This document shows positions 17,481-25,760 of a DNA stretch of 64,000 bases, piece after piece. Under the pieces are notes generated by a model. The model had not been told where the DNA came from and made no database searches. It saw only the letters and a program-made list of their open reading frames with translations. Within the stretch, counting starts at the first letter, position 1. Every line of letters starts with the position of its first letter. The translations under genes and the position numbers were made by a program. Origin of the DNA: Oscillospiraceae bacterium Marseille-Q3528. Its GTDB lineage: Bacteria > Bacillota > Clostridia > Lachnospirales > Lachnospiraceae. The stretch lies in contig JAGTTR010000006.1 in NCBI GenBank assembly GCA_018223385.1, forward strand, positions 62,001 to 126,000, given 5' to 3'.

Positions 17481-19133
17481 TTATGCAGACAAAGCATTCA
17501 TAAATGCCGGAATGAGCTGTTTTTTCCGGGAAACCACACCCGGCAGCACCGTGGCATTTTCCCCGGCCTTGGTGTAAAAGCCGTCTGCCACCAGCTGTTT
17601 TGCATTTTTTCCACAATAGATCAGTTCGGTGGACTCCTCCAGAATGTTGGTGAGCATGAAGAAAATCATGCTGAGCTCTGTCTCCGCAGCCACCTTTTCC
17701 ATATAAGGCAGTAATTTCTTCTTCAGATTTTCCAGCTCTTCCTCGTTCATGGAACTGATCTGGCCCACGCCAAACTCCGTCTCGTCGATGTTGAATTTCT
17801 TGAAATCCTGATAGAAAATCTCTTCCGGCGTCTTTGTTTTCAGATCGCTTCCCGCGTTGAACATCTGCTTGGCGAAATCCTTCACATCAATGCCCGCAAT
17901 GGCTGCCAGATCCTCCGCTGCCGCCCGGTCAATGGCCGTGCACGTCGGAGAGCGGTACATGAGCGTATCGGACACGATGGCTGCCAGCAGAAGGCCCGCG
18001 ATCTTCGGCTCGATCTCAATGCCTGCCTCCCGGTAAAACTGGTAAATGATCGTGGCCGTACAGCCCAGCGGCTGGTTGCGGAAAAATACCGGCGCCATGG
18101 TTTCCAGACTGCCGATCCGGTGATGGTCGATGATTTCCAGGATTTCCGCGTTGTCGATGCCGTCCGGCGCCTGGGCGCGCTCGTTGTGATCCACCAGGAT
18201 CAGCTGTTTCCGGCGCATGTTCATCAGGTTCCGGCGGGAAATCATCCCCACGTACCGGCCTCTGCCATCCAGGATCGGGAAATCCCGGTGCCGGAGCTTC
18301 GCCATAACGTCCTTGATCTGATCCACCAGGGAGTCCATGCGGAAGGTCACCAGACCGTCGGTCTTCATGAAATAGCTGATGGGCATACTCTGGTTGATGA
18401 GACGGGCAACGGTAAACGTATCATGAGGCGACATGATGACCGTGCAGCCCTTTTCCTCGGCCAGCCGTTTGATGGTGCGGGACACCTCGGCGCCCTCGCA
18501 CACCACGATACAGCCTGCGCTCATCTCAATGGCACACAGCTGGGACTCGTAACGGTTTCCCAGGATCACCAGGTCGTTTTCCTCGATATAGCTCTCCATC
18601 AGATCCGGGTTGGCCGCTGCCACCAGCACCTTTCCCTTATCCACGTAAGCATTTTCATCGCCCACGATCATGTGACCGTCGATGGTTTCGATAATATTGG
18701 CGTACTGGGTCTTCGCCACGCCCAGGATCGTGCTCTCGTACACATCCATGTAGGATTTGGCGATATCGCCGATGGTGATGAGCCCTTTCAGCTTCTCCCC
18801 CTCGGTGATGGGCAGCGTCACCACGTTATTCTGCCGCATGAGCTGCCATGCTTTTTTCAGGGAAATATTCGCATCTACCCCCGCAGTCATCCGAATCTCG
18901 ATATCCTTCACCTGGGTACCCACATCCGCCACATACTCCGGCGTTTTCACGCCAAAATATTCCAGAACAAACCGGCTTTCCTCGTTGAGTTGACCGGCCC
19001 GCTTCGGCACGTAACAGCTCTCGTGGGTCAGCTTGTTTTTCAGATCTGCGTATGCGATGGCCGAGCAAATCGAATCCGTATCCGGATTCTTGTGGCCGAT
19101 AACAAAAATATCCCTTTTCTTTTCTGTGCTCAT
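17481..19133 (-). CDS. ppaC: Manganese-dependent inorganic pyrophosphatase with CBS and DRTGG domains
   Basis: A family II (DHH) pyrophosphatase. The N-terminal metal site is IGHKNPDTDS, with the rest of the active site in DHNE and IDHHRIG. Between them (about 70-300) lie two CBS motifs around a DRTGG domain. This architecture gives about 550 residues, and the 550 here match. In studied CBS-pyrophosphatases AMP and ADP inhibit and ATP or diadenosine polyphosphates activate, so nucleotide control is expected by family knowledge. It lies between glgB and the ABC-class ATPase with short gaps. Confidence 0.94.
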   Translation of the reverse strand: MSTEKKRDIFVIGHKNPDTDSICSAIAYADLKNKLTHESCYVPKRAGQLNEESRFVLEYFGVKTPEYVADVGTQVKDIEIRMTAGVDANISLKKAWQLMRQNNVVTLPITEGEKLKGLITIGDIAKSYMDVYESTILGVAKTQYANIIETIDGHMIVGDENAYVDKGKVLVAAANPDLMESYIEENDLVILGNRYESQLCAIEMSAGCIVVCEGAEVSRTIKRLAEEKGCTVIMSPHDTFTVARLINQSMPISYFMKTDGLVTFRMDSLVDQIKDVMAKLRHRDFPILDGRGRYVGMISRRNLMNMRRKQLILVDHNERAQAPDGIDNAEILEIIDHHRIGSLETMAPVFFRNQPLGCTATIIYQFYREAGIEIEPKIAGLLLAAIVSDTLMYRSPTCTAIDRAAAEDLAAIAGIDVKDFAKQMFNAGSDLKTKTPEEIFYQDFKKFNIDETEFGVGQISSMNEEELENLKKKLLPYMEKVAAETELSMIFFMLTNILEESTELIYCGKNAKQLVADGFYTKAGENATVLPGVVSRKKQLIPAFMNALSA

Positions 19134-19147
19134 GTTCCCTTCTCCTG

Positions 19148-21106
19148 TCAGAATTCAAATATTGCCACGCCATAGGGCGGAAGCGGATATCCAAAGGAAT
19201 ACTCCCTTCCGTCGCACTCCTGTTTTACTGCTTTATAACTCTTTGCCTTATCCTCCGGCGCTTTTCCGCCAAAAGCCGGATCGTCGGAATCCAGGATCAG
19301 ATGGTAGGTGCCCCGATGTGGCACGCCTACCCGGTAATCCGCCCGCTCCATGGGTGTGAAATTGCACACGAAGAGCAGATTTTTCTTTCCGTTTTCTGAT
19401 AACCGGACAAAACTGAAAATGCTGCGGAAGCAGTCGTCCGCATTGATCCATTCAAAGCTGCCCGGGTGATCATCACGCTCGTAAAGACACGGATATTTTT
19501 TATAAATATGAAGCAAACGGGTCACAAACGCCTGCATCCACTGGTGCTGGTTTTCTTTTAACAGATACCAGTCAAGCTGACGCTCCTCGCTCCACTCCTG
19601 AAACTGGGCAAAATCCTGTCCCATGAACAGAAGTTTTTTGCCGGGATGTCCCATCATGAACGAATAACCCGCCTTCAGATTTGCAAACTTGTCCTCGTAA
19701 ATGCCGGGCATCTTGTTGATCATGGAGCATTTCAGATGCACCACCTCATCGTGGGACAGCACCAGCACATAGTTCTCGCTGTAGGCATACATCATGGAAA
19801 ACGTCATCTTGTGGTGGTTATCCTTCCGGAAATACGGGTCCAGCTTCATATAATCAAGAAAATCGTGCATCCAGCCCATGTTCCACTTGAACGTAAAGCC
19901 CAGGCCGTCGTCCTCCGGCTTGCCCGTCACCTTGGGCCAGGCCGTAGATTCCTCCGCGATCATCATGGTGCCCGGATTCCGGCCGGTAAGGCAGGTGTTC
20001 AGATGCTTGAAAAACTCCACCGCTTCCAGGTTTTTGTTGCCGCCGTACTGGTTTGGCACCCATTCGCCCTCTTTTTTTCCATAATCCAGATACAACATGG
20101 ATGCCACCGCGTCCACCCGCAGGCCGTCCACGTGCATCTGCTCCACCCAGAACAAGGCATTGGCAATGAGGAAATTGCGCACCTCATTTTTCCCATAATC
20201 AAAAATCTTCGTGCCCCAGTCGGGATGCTCACCCTTGCGGGGATCCGCATACTCGTACACGCAGGTGCCGTCAAACTCTGCCAGCCCATGGCTGTCTCTC
20301 GGAAAATGGGCCGGTACCCAGTCCAGGATCACGCCGATCTTGTGGCGGTGCAGGTAATTGATCATGTACATAAAATCCCTGGGCGTGCCGTAGCGGGAGG
20401 TGGGCGCATAGTAGCCCGTCACCTGATAACCCCAGGAACCATCAAAAGGATGCTCGGCAATGCCCATCAGCTCCACGTGGGTGTAGCCCATGGCTTTCAC
20501 ATACTTGGTGATCTCCACGGCGAACTCCCGATAGGTGTAAAAGCCCTTCTCGTTGTCCTCCGTCTGGGGATGCTTCCGCCAAGAGCCCATGTGCACTTCG
20601 TAAATGGACAGCGGTTCCTTTCGCATATCTTTTCCTGCGCGGTGCTCGATCCACTCGCTGTCACTCCAGGAAAATCTTTCCAGTGTTGTCACCGCAGACG
20701 CTGTTCCCGGCCGCAGTTCCGCGTAATTGGCAAACGGGTCTGCCTTGTAAAGCTCCCGCCCATCCTGTGTAAAAATCTTGTACTTGTACAGCTGGCCCAG
20801 CTTCACACCGGGCACAAAAATATCGTAAATGCCGTTGGGTTCGTTGCGGGTCATCTCGTAATCGCTTCCGTCCCAGCCATTAAAATCCCCCACCAGCTCC
20901 ACTTTGTCCGCATGGGGTGCCCACACAGCAAAATACACGCCCTTTTTCCCGTCCTTTACCGTCGGGTGCGCTCCCAGCTTCTTATAGATATCATAATGGG
21001 TTCCCTGTCCGAACAGATACTGGTCAAATTCCGTGATTTTCTCGGGGAACGGCAGCGCTGCTGTCTTCTTTCCCGTCTTTTTATTCCCCTTTGCCTTATC
21101 TCCCAT
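19148..21106 (-). CDS. glgB: 1,4-alpha-glucan branching enzyme
   Basis: Introduces alpha-1,6 branches into glycogen. An N-terminal CBM48 domain (YFAVWAPHADKVELVGDFNGW) is followed by a GH13 barrel. Its conserved regions are DWVPAHFPRDSHGL, GLRVDAVASMLYLDY (nucleophile Asp), IAEESTAWP (acid/base Glu) and LSHDEVVH. The 652 residues are normal. A Lys-rich N-terminal tail is unremarkable. GAGGTG precedes the ATG. No other glg genes are close, but malQ at 48924 belongs to the same alpha-glucan metabolism. Confidence 0.96.
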   Translation of the reverse strand: MGDKAKGNKKTGKKTAALPFPEKITEFDQYLFGQGTHYDIYKKLGAHPTVKDGKKGVYFAVWAPHADKVELVGDFNGWDGSDYEMTRNEPNGIYDIFVPGVKLGQLYKYKIFTQDGRELYKADPFANYAELRPGTASAVTTLERFSWSDSEWIEHRAGKDMRKEPLSIYEVHMGSWRKHPQTEDNEKGFYTYREFAVEITKYVKAMGYTHVELMGIAEHPFDGSWGYQVTGYYAPTSRYGTPRDFMYMINYLHRHKIGVILDWVPAHFPRDSHGLAEFDGTCVYEYADPRKGEHPDWGTKIFDYGKNEVRNFLIANALFWVEQMHVDGLRVDAVASMLYLDYGKKEGEWVPNQYGGNKNLEAVEFFKHLNTCLTGRNPGTMMIAEESTAWPKVTGKPEDDGLGFTFKWNMGWMHDFLDYMKLDPYFRKDNHHKMTFSMMYAYSENYVLVLSHDEVVHLKCSMINKMPGIYEDKFANLKAGYSFMMGHPGKKLLFMGQDFAQFQEWSEERQLDWYLLKENQHQWMQAFVTRLLHIYKKYPCLYERDDHPGSFEWINADDCFRSIFSFVRLSENGKKNLLFVCNFTPMERADYRVGVPHRGTYHLILDSDDPAFGGKAPEDKAKSYKAVKQECDGREYSFGYPLPPYGVAIFEF

Positions 21107-21242
21107 ACCTTCACCTCAACACGTCAAGAGTTGTTACTATTTTTATTATACCAATGCGCAAAACCACTGTCAACGAACGCTACTAACCAGAACTGTCGAT
21201 TATTCTTTTATTTTTTTTGCCTTTTTCCGACATTTTATGTTG

Positions 21243-21272
21243 AAAATGGATGCTCAAAAGAGCATCCATTTT
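21243..21272. terminator. Strong symmetrical hairpin, likely bidirectional terminator
   Basis: AAAATGGATGCTC and GAGCATCCATTTT pair perfectly over 13 bases around AAAA. It gives a U-rich end on either strand. It stands between the giant ATPase gene, whose transcript reaches it from the right, and glgB. The 404-base gap between those genes holds this hairpin and the repeat element at 21297-21507. Confidence 0.75.
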
Positions 21273-21296
21273 GTTGCATGTTATTCCTCGAAGTCT

Positions 21297-21507
21297 TGAT
21301 TCCAATGCGACCTACAGAGCCTGCCACCGGCAGCCTCCTTCGGATGCAGAGCAAAAGTCTGCGCCCGCTGGTGCTCGCACCTATTCGGGCGGATGACCTT
21401 GGCACATGCCCTGAGATGAGCATAAAAGAGAAGTGCAAACTTCTCGATATGCGAATCTCCGGGATGGATTGCGAGAGTGCATTGCACGGAGCAATCCATA
21501 GAATCAG
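21297..21507 (+). repeat. Structured palindromic element, copy 2 (TGAG/CGAAT family) with flanking short duplication
   Basis: The core is CCCTGAGAT-GA-GCATA closing with TATGC-GA-ATCTCCGGG, with GAGAAGT/ACTTCTC as the inner stem. A second hairpin is ATGGATTGC/GCAATCCAT with GTGC/GCAC inside. These match copies at 782 and 48715 in order, with different stem bases. The ends (TGATTC and GAATCA) are only weakly inverted. A 17-base word at 21281-21297 (TTATTCCTCGAAGTCTT) repeats with two changes at 21511-21527, which is the 3' end of the neighbouring gene. Confidence 0.75.
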
Positions 21508-21510
21508 TCA

Positions 21511-24500
21511 TTACTCTTCGAAGTCTTTCTCTCTCAGCACGATGCAATCGTCATCATCGTAGCGTTTCTTTGTCAGCAGGCTAAAGAACTTGCCCACGCC
21601 GCCCTTCTCATTTTTCTCAATGGCAGCGTCCACGATCCGCTTCACATCTGTGACGCTCACATCATAGTCATCCCGCTGCATATTGCCGATGCGGTTGTAA
21701 AGTGCCAGCACTGCCATCTCGTCAATGGAATACTCCAGCTCGTTGGCGTAGCATTTACCAAATTCTACCAGCTCGTCATTATTGAAAATCGGAATGTCGA
21801 TCTTCGTCGTGCACATAGCTGCCAGCTTCGGATGCAGCTTCATAAACCGTTTAAGAGACTGTTTCTCATCCTCGAAAATAAACAGCAGCTCGCCGGTCTG
21901 GCCGCGCATGGCCACTTCCAGGCGGATAGCGGTCTCGTTGGTCAGCTCGCTGGCACGCTCAATGATCAGCGCTCCGCCGCTCAGCTTGCGCACAATGGCA
22001 GAGACATCCTTCTCATTCAGCGTCTCCGCACTGATCTTCGCCAGCTTGCCTGCGCTGACATGACGGCTCTTCTGGATCGCTTTTACCAGATTGACCGCCA
22101 GCATGGTCTTGCCGGAACCCGGCTCGCCCATGATCATAATGTTACCAATATTCGATGTGCCGCCGCGGATATAGCCCTTCTCATTTTCCAGCGCCATCCA
22201 CAGCTGATCGCTCATGCCGTGCACCGGAGCAAAATAGGTAAACAGCTTCTTCTGATCCTCTGTCAGTTCGCCGTGAGCGCTTGTCTGCCTTCTTTCTTCT
22301 CTCCGCTGTACCCGGCGAATCCGCTCTTCGCCGATCCGGCCGTCCAGCGTTCCATCATCCGCATCTGCCAGCACCAGGCTGTCACTGGACAAAGAGTTCA
22401 CAATCCGGGATTCCAGATTGTCGGCTGCATCTTCGTCCTCATCTGATCCGCCAGGATTGGTATAATAATCGTCGTCCTCATACATCTGATTGCCATAGGA
22501 ATCCGTGTAGCCGTTGGGATCTGCATAACCATTCGGGTCTGCATAGGCGTCTGGTGCTGTGTAGCTATTCGGGTCTGCATAGCCATTCGGATCTGCATAA
22601 CCATCTGGTACTGCATAACTATTCGGGCCTGCATAAGCATTAGGATCTGCCTGGGTCTGCACTTCCTCCTGAACAGGTACGCTGGATTCCGCAGCGGGGG
22701 ATACTGCTTCTGTTTCCGATGCAGGGATATCTTCGAACCCTTCCGGCATCGCAATCTCCGGCAGGTCATCCTCTTTGGAAATAGCAGTGGCTTCGTCCGG
22801 AGCAGGCGTTTCCGCAGGTACGTCCGTTATGCTGTCTTCCGGTTCAAACGTTGCTTCTTTCTCGGTTTTATCCTCAATCGGTTCCGATACCGGGGCTTCG
22901 TCTTCGGTTGCTTCTGTTGTCGAGGCAGATGCAGGCTCCTCTTCCAGGCCTTCCGGCATCGCGATTTCCGGCAGGTCGTCCTCCCCGGCTTCAGCAGCAG
23001 ATGCTTCGGCGGTTTCCTCGGTTGTATTCTCCGCCTGAGCAGGTACTTCGGTTGCTGACGCAGACGCAGGTTCCTCTTCCAGGCCTTCCGGCATCGCAAT
23101 CTCCGGCAGCTCGTCTTCTTCGGAAATAGCTGTGGCTTCTTCCGGGGCAGGCGTTTCCGTAGCATCCTCAGTTACGCTGTTCTTCGACACAGATGTCTCG
23201 AAACCAGCTTCTGTCATGCCGTCTTCCGGTTCAGGTGTGGCTTCTCTCTCGGTTTTACCCTCGATTGGCTCCGATGCCGGAGCTTCGTCTTCGATTCCTT
23301 CTGTTGCTGAAGCAGACACAGGCTCCCCTTCCAGATCTTCCGGCATCGCGATTTCCGGCAAGTCGTCTTCTTCGGAAATAGCTGTGGTTTCTTCCGGGGC
23401 AGGCGTGGCTTCTCTCTCGGTTTTACCCTCGATTGGCTCCGATGCCGGAGTTTCGTCTTCGGTGGCCTCTGTTGCTGAAACAGACGCAGTCTCCCCTTCC
23501 AGATCCTCTGGCATCGCGATTTCCGGCAAGTCATCCTCCTCAGAAATCTCGGATGGTTCTTCCGGCATGGCAATCTCTGGCAGTTCCTCTTCCTCGGAAA
23601 TCCCGGCATTTTCTTCCGGTACCGGTTCTCCCGCAAATTCCCCGGTCACACGATCTTCCGATTCAGGTGTAGATGCTGCCTGCGGCTGTGTATTCTCCTG
23701 TACGGACTTTTCTGCCGGTGTTTCTGTTTTTTCAGGCACTGCTCCTGCCGCAGCCGTCGTTTCCTCCGGTGCAGCCTCTTTATTCTCTGCATTTTCTTCT
23801 TCCTGCAGCGGTTGTCTTGCTTTCTCCCACTCAGAAAGGATCTCCTGTATCGTCATCTGGCCGGTGATCTGCCGATCCACAGGCTGATAGTCCGGCATCT
23901 GCAATACCATCTGGCCATCTGCTTCTACCTGATAACCGTCCCCGCCAAGATTCTCGGGATCCTGAATCTTCGGAAGATCGTCTCCATACGGCTGACCGTT
24001 TCCATAATAAGCTTCGCCATTCTGTCCATAGCCTGCATTCTGCCCGTAATTTTGCTCATAACCATTCATTCCGGCATATTCCTGCTCGTATGCCGGATCA
24101 TACCCTTCCGGATATCCTTCTGTATACTGCTGTTCATAACCATCCGGGGCAGGCTGTTCCTGCTGATAAGCATTCAGCATATTCGGATTGTCCTGCGCAT
24201 CTACAAGCTTGGTCTTGTTCATCCGAAGCTCATATTTCTCCTGCTGCGCAGGTGTCAGAGGCTCATAGCGCATTTTCAGTTCCATGGCCTTCATCACATA
24301 TTTTCCGTCATTGAACCAGAGGATCAGCTCATCACACTCATTGACACACTTCTCAATCTCTCCGGCTTCTTCATAAAGATATGCCAGCTCCAATGCCCAC
24401 TGCTCTTCATATTCCTGGGCACGGTACTCCTCCAGGATTGCAATCTGATCCTTCAGCGCAGCACCTTTTCCTCTGAAAATCTTATATTTCAGAATCAGTT

Positions 24501-24828
24501 TGGCCGGATCCTTGGGCGCGGAATGCACAAAATCCTTATAATACTCAATCGCCTGATCGTAATCTTCCAGTCTGATGCAGAGATCCGCGAGACGATACGC
24601 GATCATACGTCCCACCGGTGCGCGCTCATATGCCATCATGAGCAGATCCCGGCTCTCCTCATATTTCTCATTTTTCTCATAAATATCAGCAACTTTGCTC
24701 AGAGTATTGACACTGCGCACGCGCTTCCAGTCAATATTGTCAGCAATCTTCAATGCAGTCGCATAGTCGTTCCTCTCTATGAGCTTATTAATCTGATCCA
24801 GCTTTAACTGATATTCATACTTATCCAC
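21511..24828 (-). CDS. Large TPR, acidic-repeat and C-terminal ATPase protein
   Basis: A protein of about 1105 residues in three parts. Residues 1-200 are TPR-like helices (AYERAPVGRMIAYRLADLCIRLEDYDQAIEYYKDF). Residues about 215-850 are a low-complexity acidic linker with Tyr/Gly/Gln-rich ends, six LPEIAMPE repeats and an Asp-Pro-Asn-Gly-Tyr-Ala stretch. The last 250 residues hold an AAA-like ATPase with Walker A GEPGSGKT near residue 900; the Walker B position reads ALIIERA, without the usual Asp-Glu. No signal peptide is seen. The start at 24828 (GTG) has AGAGGTG 6 bases before it; another GTG at 24837 is possible. Role unknown; a scaffold or stress ATPase is a guess. Confidence 0.85.
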   Translation of the reverse strand: MDKYEYQLKLDQINKLIERNDYATALKIADNIDWKRVRSVNTLSKVADIYEKNEKYEESRDLLMMAYERAPVGRMIAYRLADLCIRLEDYDQAIEYYKDFVHSAPKDPAKLILKYKIFRGKGAALKDQIAILEEYRAQEYEEQWALELAYLYEEAGEIEKCVNECDELILWFNDGKYVMKAMELKMRYEPLTPAQQEKYELRMNKTKLVDAQDNPNMLNAYQQEQPAPDGYEQQYTEGYPEGYDPAYEQEYAGMNGYEQNYGQNAGYGQNGEAYYGNGQPYGDDLPKIQDPENLGGDGYQVEADGQMVLQMPDYQPVDRQITGQMTIQEILSEWEKARQPLQEEENAENKEAAPEETTAAAGAVPEKTETPAEKSVQENTQPQAASTPESEDRVTGEFAGEPVPEENAGISEEEELPEIAMPEEPSEISEEDDLPEIAMPEDLEGETASVSATEATEDETPASEPIEGKTEREATPAPEETTAISEEDDLPEIAMPEDLEGEPVSASATEGIEDEAPASEPIEGKTEREATPEPEDGMTEAGFETSVSKNSVTEDATETPAPEEATAISEEDELPEIAMPEGLEEEPASASATEVPAQAENTTEETAEASAAEAGEDDLPEIAMPEGLEEEPASASTTEATEDEAPVSEPIEDKTEKEATFEPEDSITDVPAETPAPDEATAISKEDDLPEIAMPEGFEDIPASETEAVSPAAESSVPVQEEVQTQADPNAYAGPNSYAVPDGYADPNGYADPNSYTAPDAYADPNGYADPNGYTDSYGNQMYEDDDYYTNPGGSDEDEDAADNLESRIVNSLSSDSLVLADADDGTLDGRIGEERIRRVQRREERRQTSAHGELTEDQKKLFTYFAPVHGMSDQLWMALENEKGYIRGGTSNIGNIMIMGEPGSGKTMLAVNLVKAIQKSRHVSAGKLAKISAETLNEKDVSAIVRKLSGGALIIERASELTNETAIRLEVAMRGQTGELLFIFEDEKQSLKRFMKLHPKLAAMCTTKIDIPIFNNDELVEFGKCYANELEYSIDEMAVLALYNRIGNMQRDDYDVSVTDVKRIVDAAIEKNEKGGVGKFFSLLTKKRYDDDDCIVLREKDFEE

Positions 24829-24914
24829 TCGTTTCACCTCTGCCCGAATGCTAATTTCGCATGTTTTCTATATATGTATTTTACCATATTCTAAAAATAT
24901 TTATAATCGGTTTT

Positions 24915-24943
24915 AGTTTATCATACCCTATTCTTAATGTCAA
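24915..24943 (-). promoter_or_regulatory. Sigma-A-type promoter for the large TPR/ATPase gene
   Basis: TTGACA (24938-24943 on the minus strand) is followed after 17 bases by TAAACT (24915-24920). It points to the gene starting at 24828. Confidence 0.65.
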
Positions 24944-24955
24944 AATTTTTCCATA

Positions 24956-24984
24956 TTTACAAGCATTCTCCCGTTTGCTATAAT
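24956..24984 (+). promoter_or_regulatory. Sigma-A-type promoter for the DUF402 gene, with a leader hairpin
   Basis: TTTACA (24956-24961), 17 bases, TATAAT (24979-24984). A hairpin AAAAAGCG-tc-CGCTTTTT (24989-25006) follows at once, then the ribosome binding site GGAGG. This promoter and the opposing one at 24915-24943 are divergent. Confidence 0.75.
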
Positions 24985-25020
24985 CAAAAAAAAGCGTCCG
25001 CTTTTTGGATCGGAGGCATT

Positions 25021-25515
25021 ATGAACGGAGTAAAATTATATCGCAAACGTCTGATTCCCGAAGAGTGTATTCTCCTGAAAGACGATCATCTGTTTTATCA
25101 AAGTCCCGATATTCTCATGACTGCCTGGTCTGCCTTAAAGCCCAAACCAGATCTTGACCATGGTATTTCCTGCTACTATTTAAAAGAAGGCTTTAAAATC
25201 AGTAAGTTTTACGATCACCAGAATCGTTTTATGTACTGGTATTGTGATATTATTTCTCATCAATATGATAAGGAAGAAAACTGCTATATTTTCACAGATC
25301 TGCTGGCGGACGTGATCCTGTACCCGGACAACCGCCTGCGTGTCATTGATCTGGATGAACTTTCGTTGGCGCTCTCCGGTGGGCTGCTGCAAAAAGAGGA
25401 CGCCTGCGATGCACTATTAAAATTGGATCATCTGCTGCGGCTGTATTATCAGGGATTGTTGAAGGAATACCTGGACGGCATCGACCGCCGCACGGCACAA
25501 TATTGGAAAAAATAG
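25021..25515 (+). CDS. DUF402 domain protein (FomD/nucleotide hydrolase fold)
   Basis: A 164-residue cytoplasmic protein. The family signature is clear: YWYCDIISHQYD, then FTDLLADVILYPD and LRVIDLDEL, with the Tyr/Asp/Glu residues that bind metal in the FomD-type fold. Studied DUF402 members hydrolyse nucleoside di- or triphosphates or a nucleotidyl intermediate; the substrate here is unknown. The ATG at 25021 has GGAGG 4 bases upstream and is preferred to the longer open frame, which would start upstream of the promoter. Confidence 0.88.
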   Translation: MNGVKLYRKRLIPEECILLKDDHLFYQSPDILMTAWSALKPKPDLDHGISCYYLKEGFKISKFYDHQNRFMYWYCDIISHQYDKEENCYIFTDLLADVILYPDNRLRVIDLDELSLALSGGLLQKEDACDALLKLDHLLRLYYQGLLKEYLDGIDRRTAQYWKK

Positions 25516-25531
25516 TGTGGAAGAGGAAAAC

Positions 25532-25570
25532 ACCCCCGCCGCAGTCCCGGTGAAAGACTGCGGCGGGGGT
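25532..25570. terminator. Very stable hairpin after the DUF402 gene
   Basis: ACCCCCGCCGCAGTC and GACTGCGGCGGGGGT pair over 15 bases around a 9-base loop. On the plus strand AAAAAAATTTT follows, so the T run is displaced. It is GC-rich in an otherwise AT-rich stretch. It probably terminates the plus-strand transcript. Another loosely paired stretch, GCAACA...TGTTGC (25584-25640), follows. Confidence 0.7.
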
Positions 25571-25708
25571 AAAAAAATTTTAAACGCAACATAAAAGCTT
25601 CTGGTTCTTTCCTGGCTCTTAAATACGCTTTCTTGTTGCATTTATTTCATAGCTATTCATGGACCTCTTTCGTTTTTCAATTATATTCTTCTTTTTCCGA
25701 AAAAACAA

Positions 25709-25750
25709 AAACATTCCTGTCCTGTTTTTCCATACAAAACCAGAATGTTT
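25709..25750 (-). terminator. Terminator of the GT-C-like membrane protein gene
   Basis: On the minus strand AAACATTC pairs with GAATGTTT and the stem is followed by TTTGTTTTTTC. It begins 11 bases after the stop codon at 25761. Confidence 0.6.
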
Positions 25751-25760
25751 TATCGTTATA

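Noticed and set aside
21281-21547. 88-codon minus-strand frame across the repeat element at 21297
   Set aside because: It reads through the structured element; its end resembles the neighbouring gene only because of the short duplicated word.
22500-22640. Short tandem DNA repeats containing ATTCGGGTCTGCATA, considered as a CRISPR-like array
   Set aside because: They are in-frame codons for a Tyr-Ala-Asp-Pro-Asn-Gly repeat inside the large TPR/ATPase protein, with no unique spacers.
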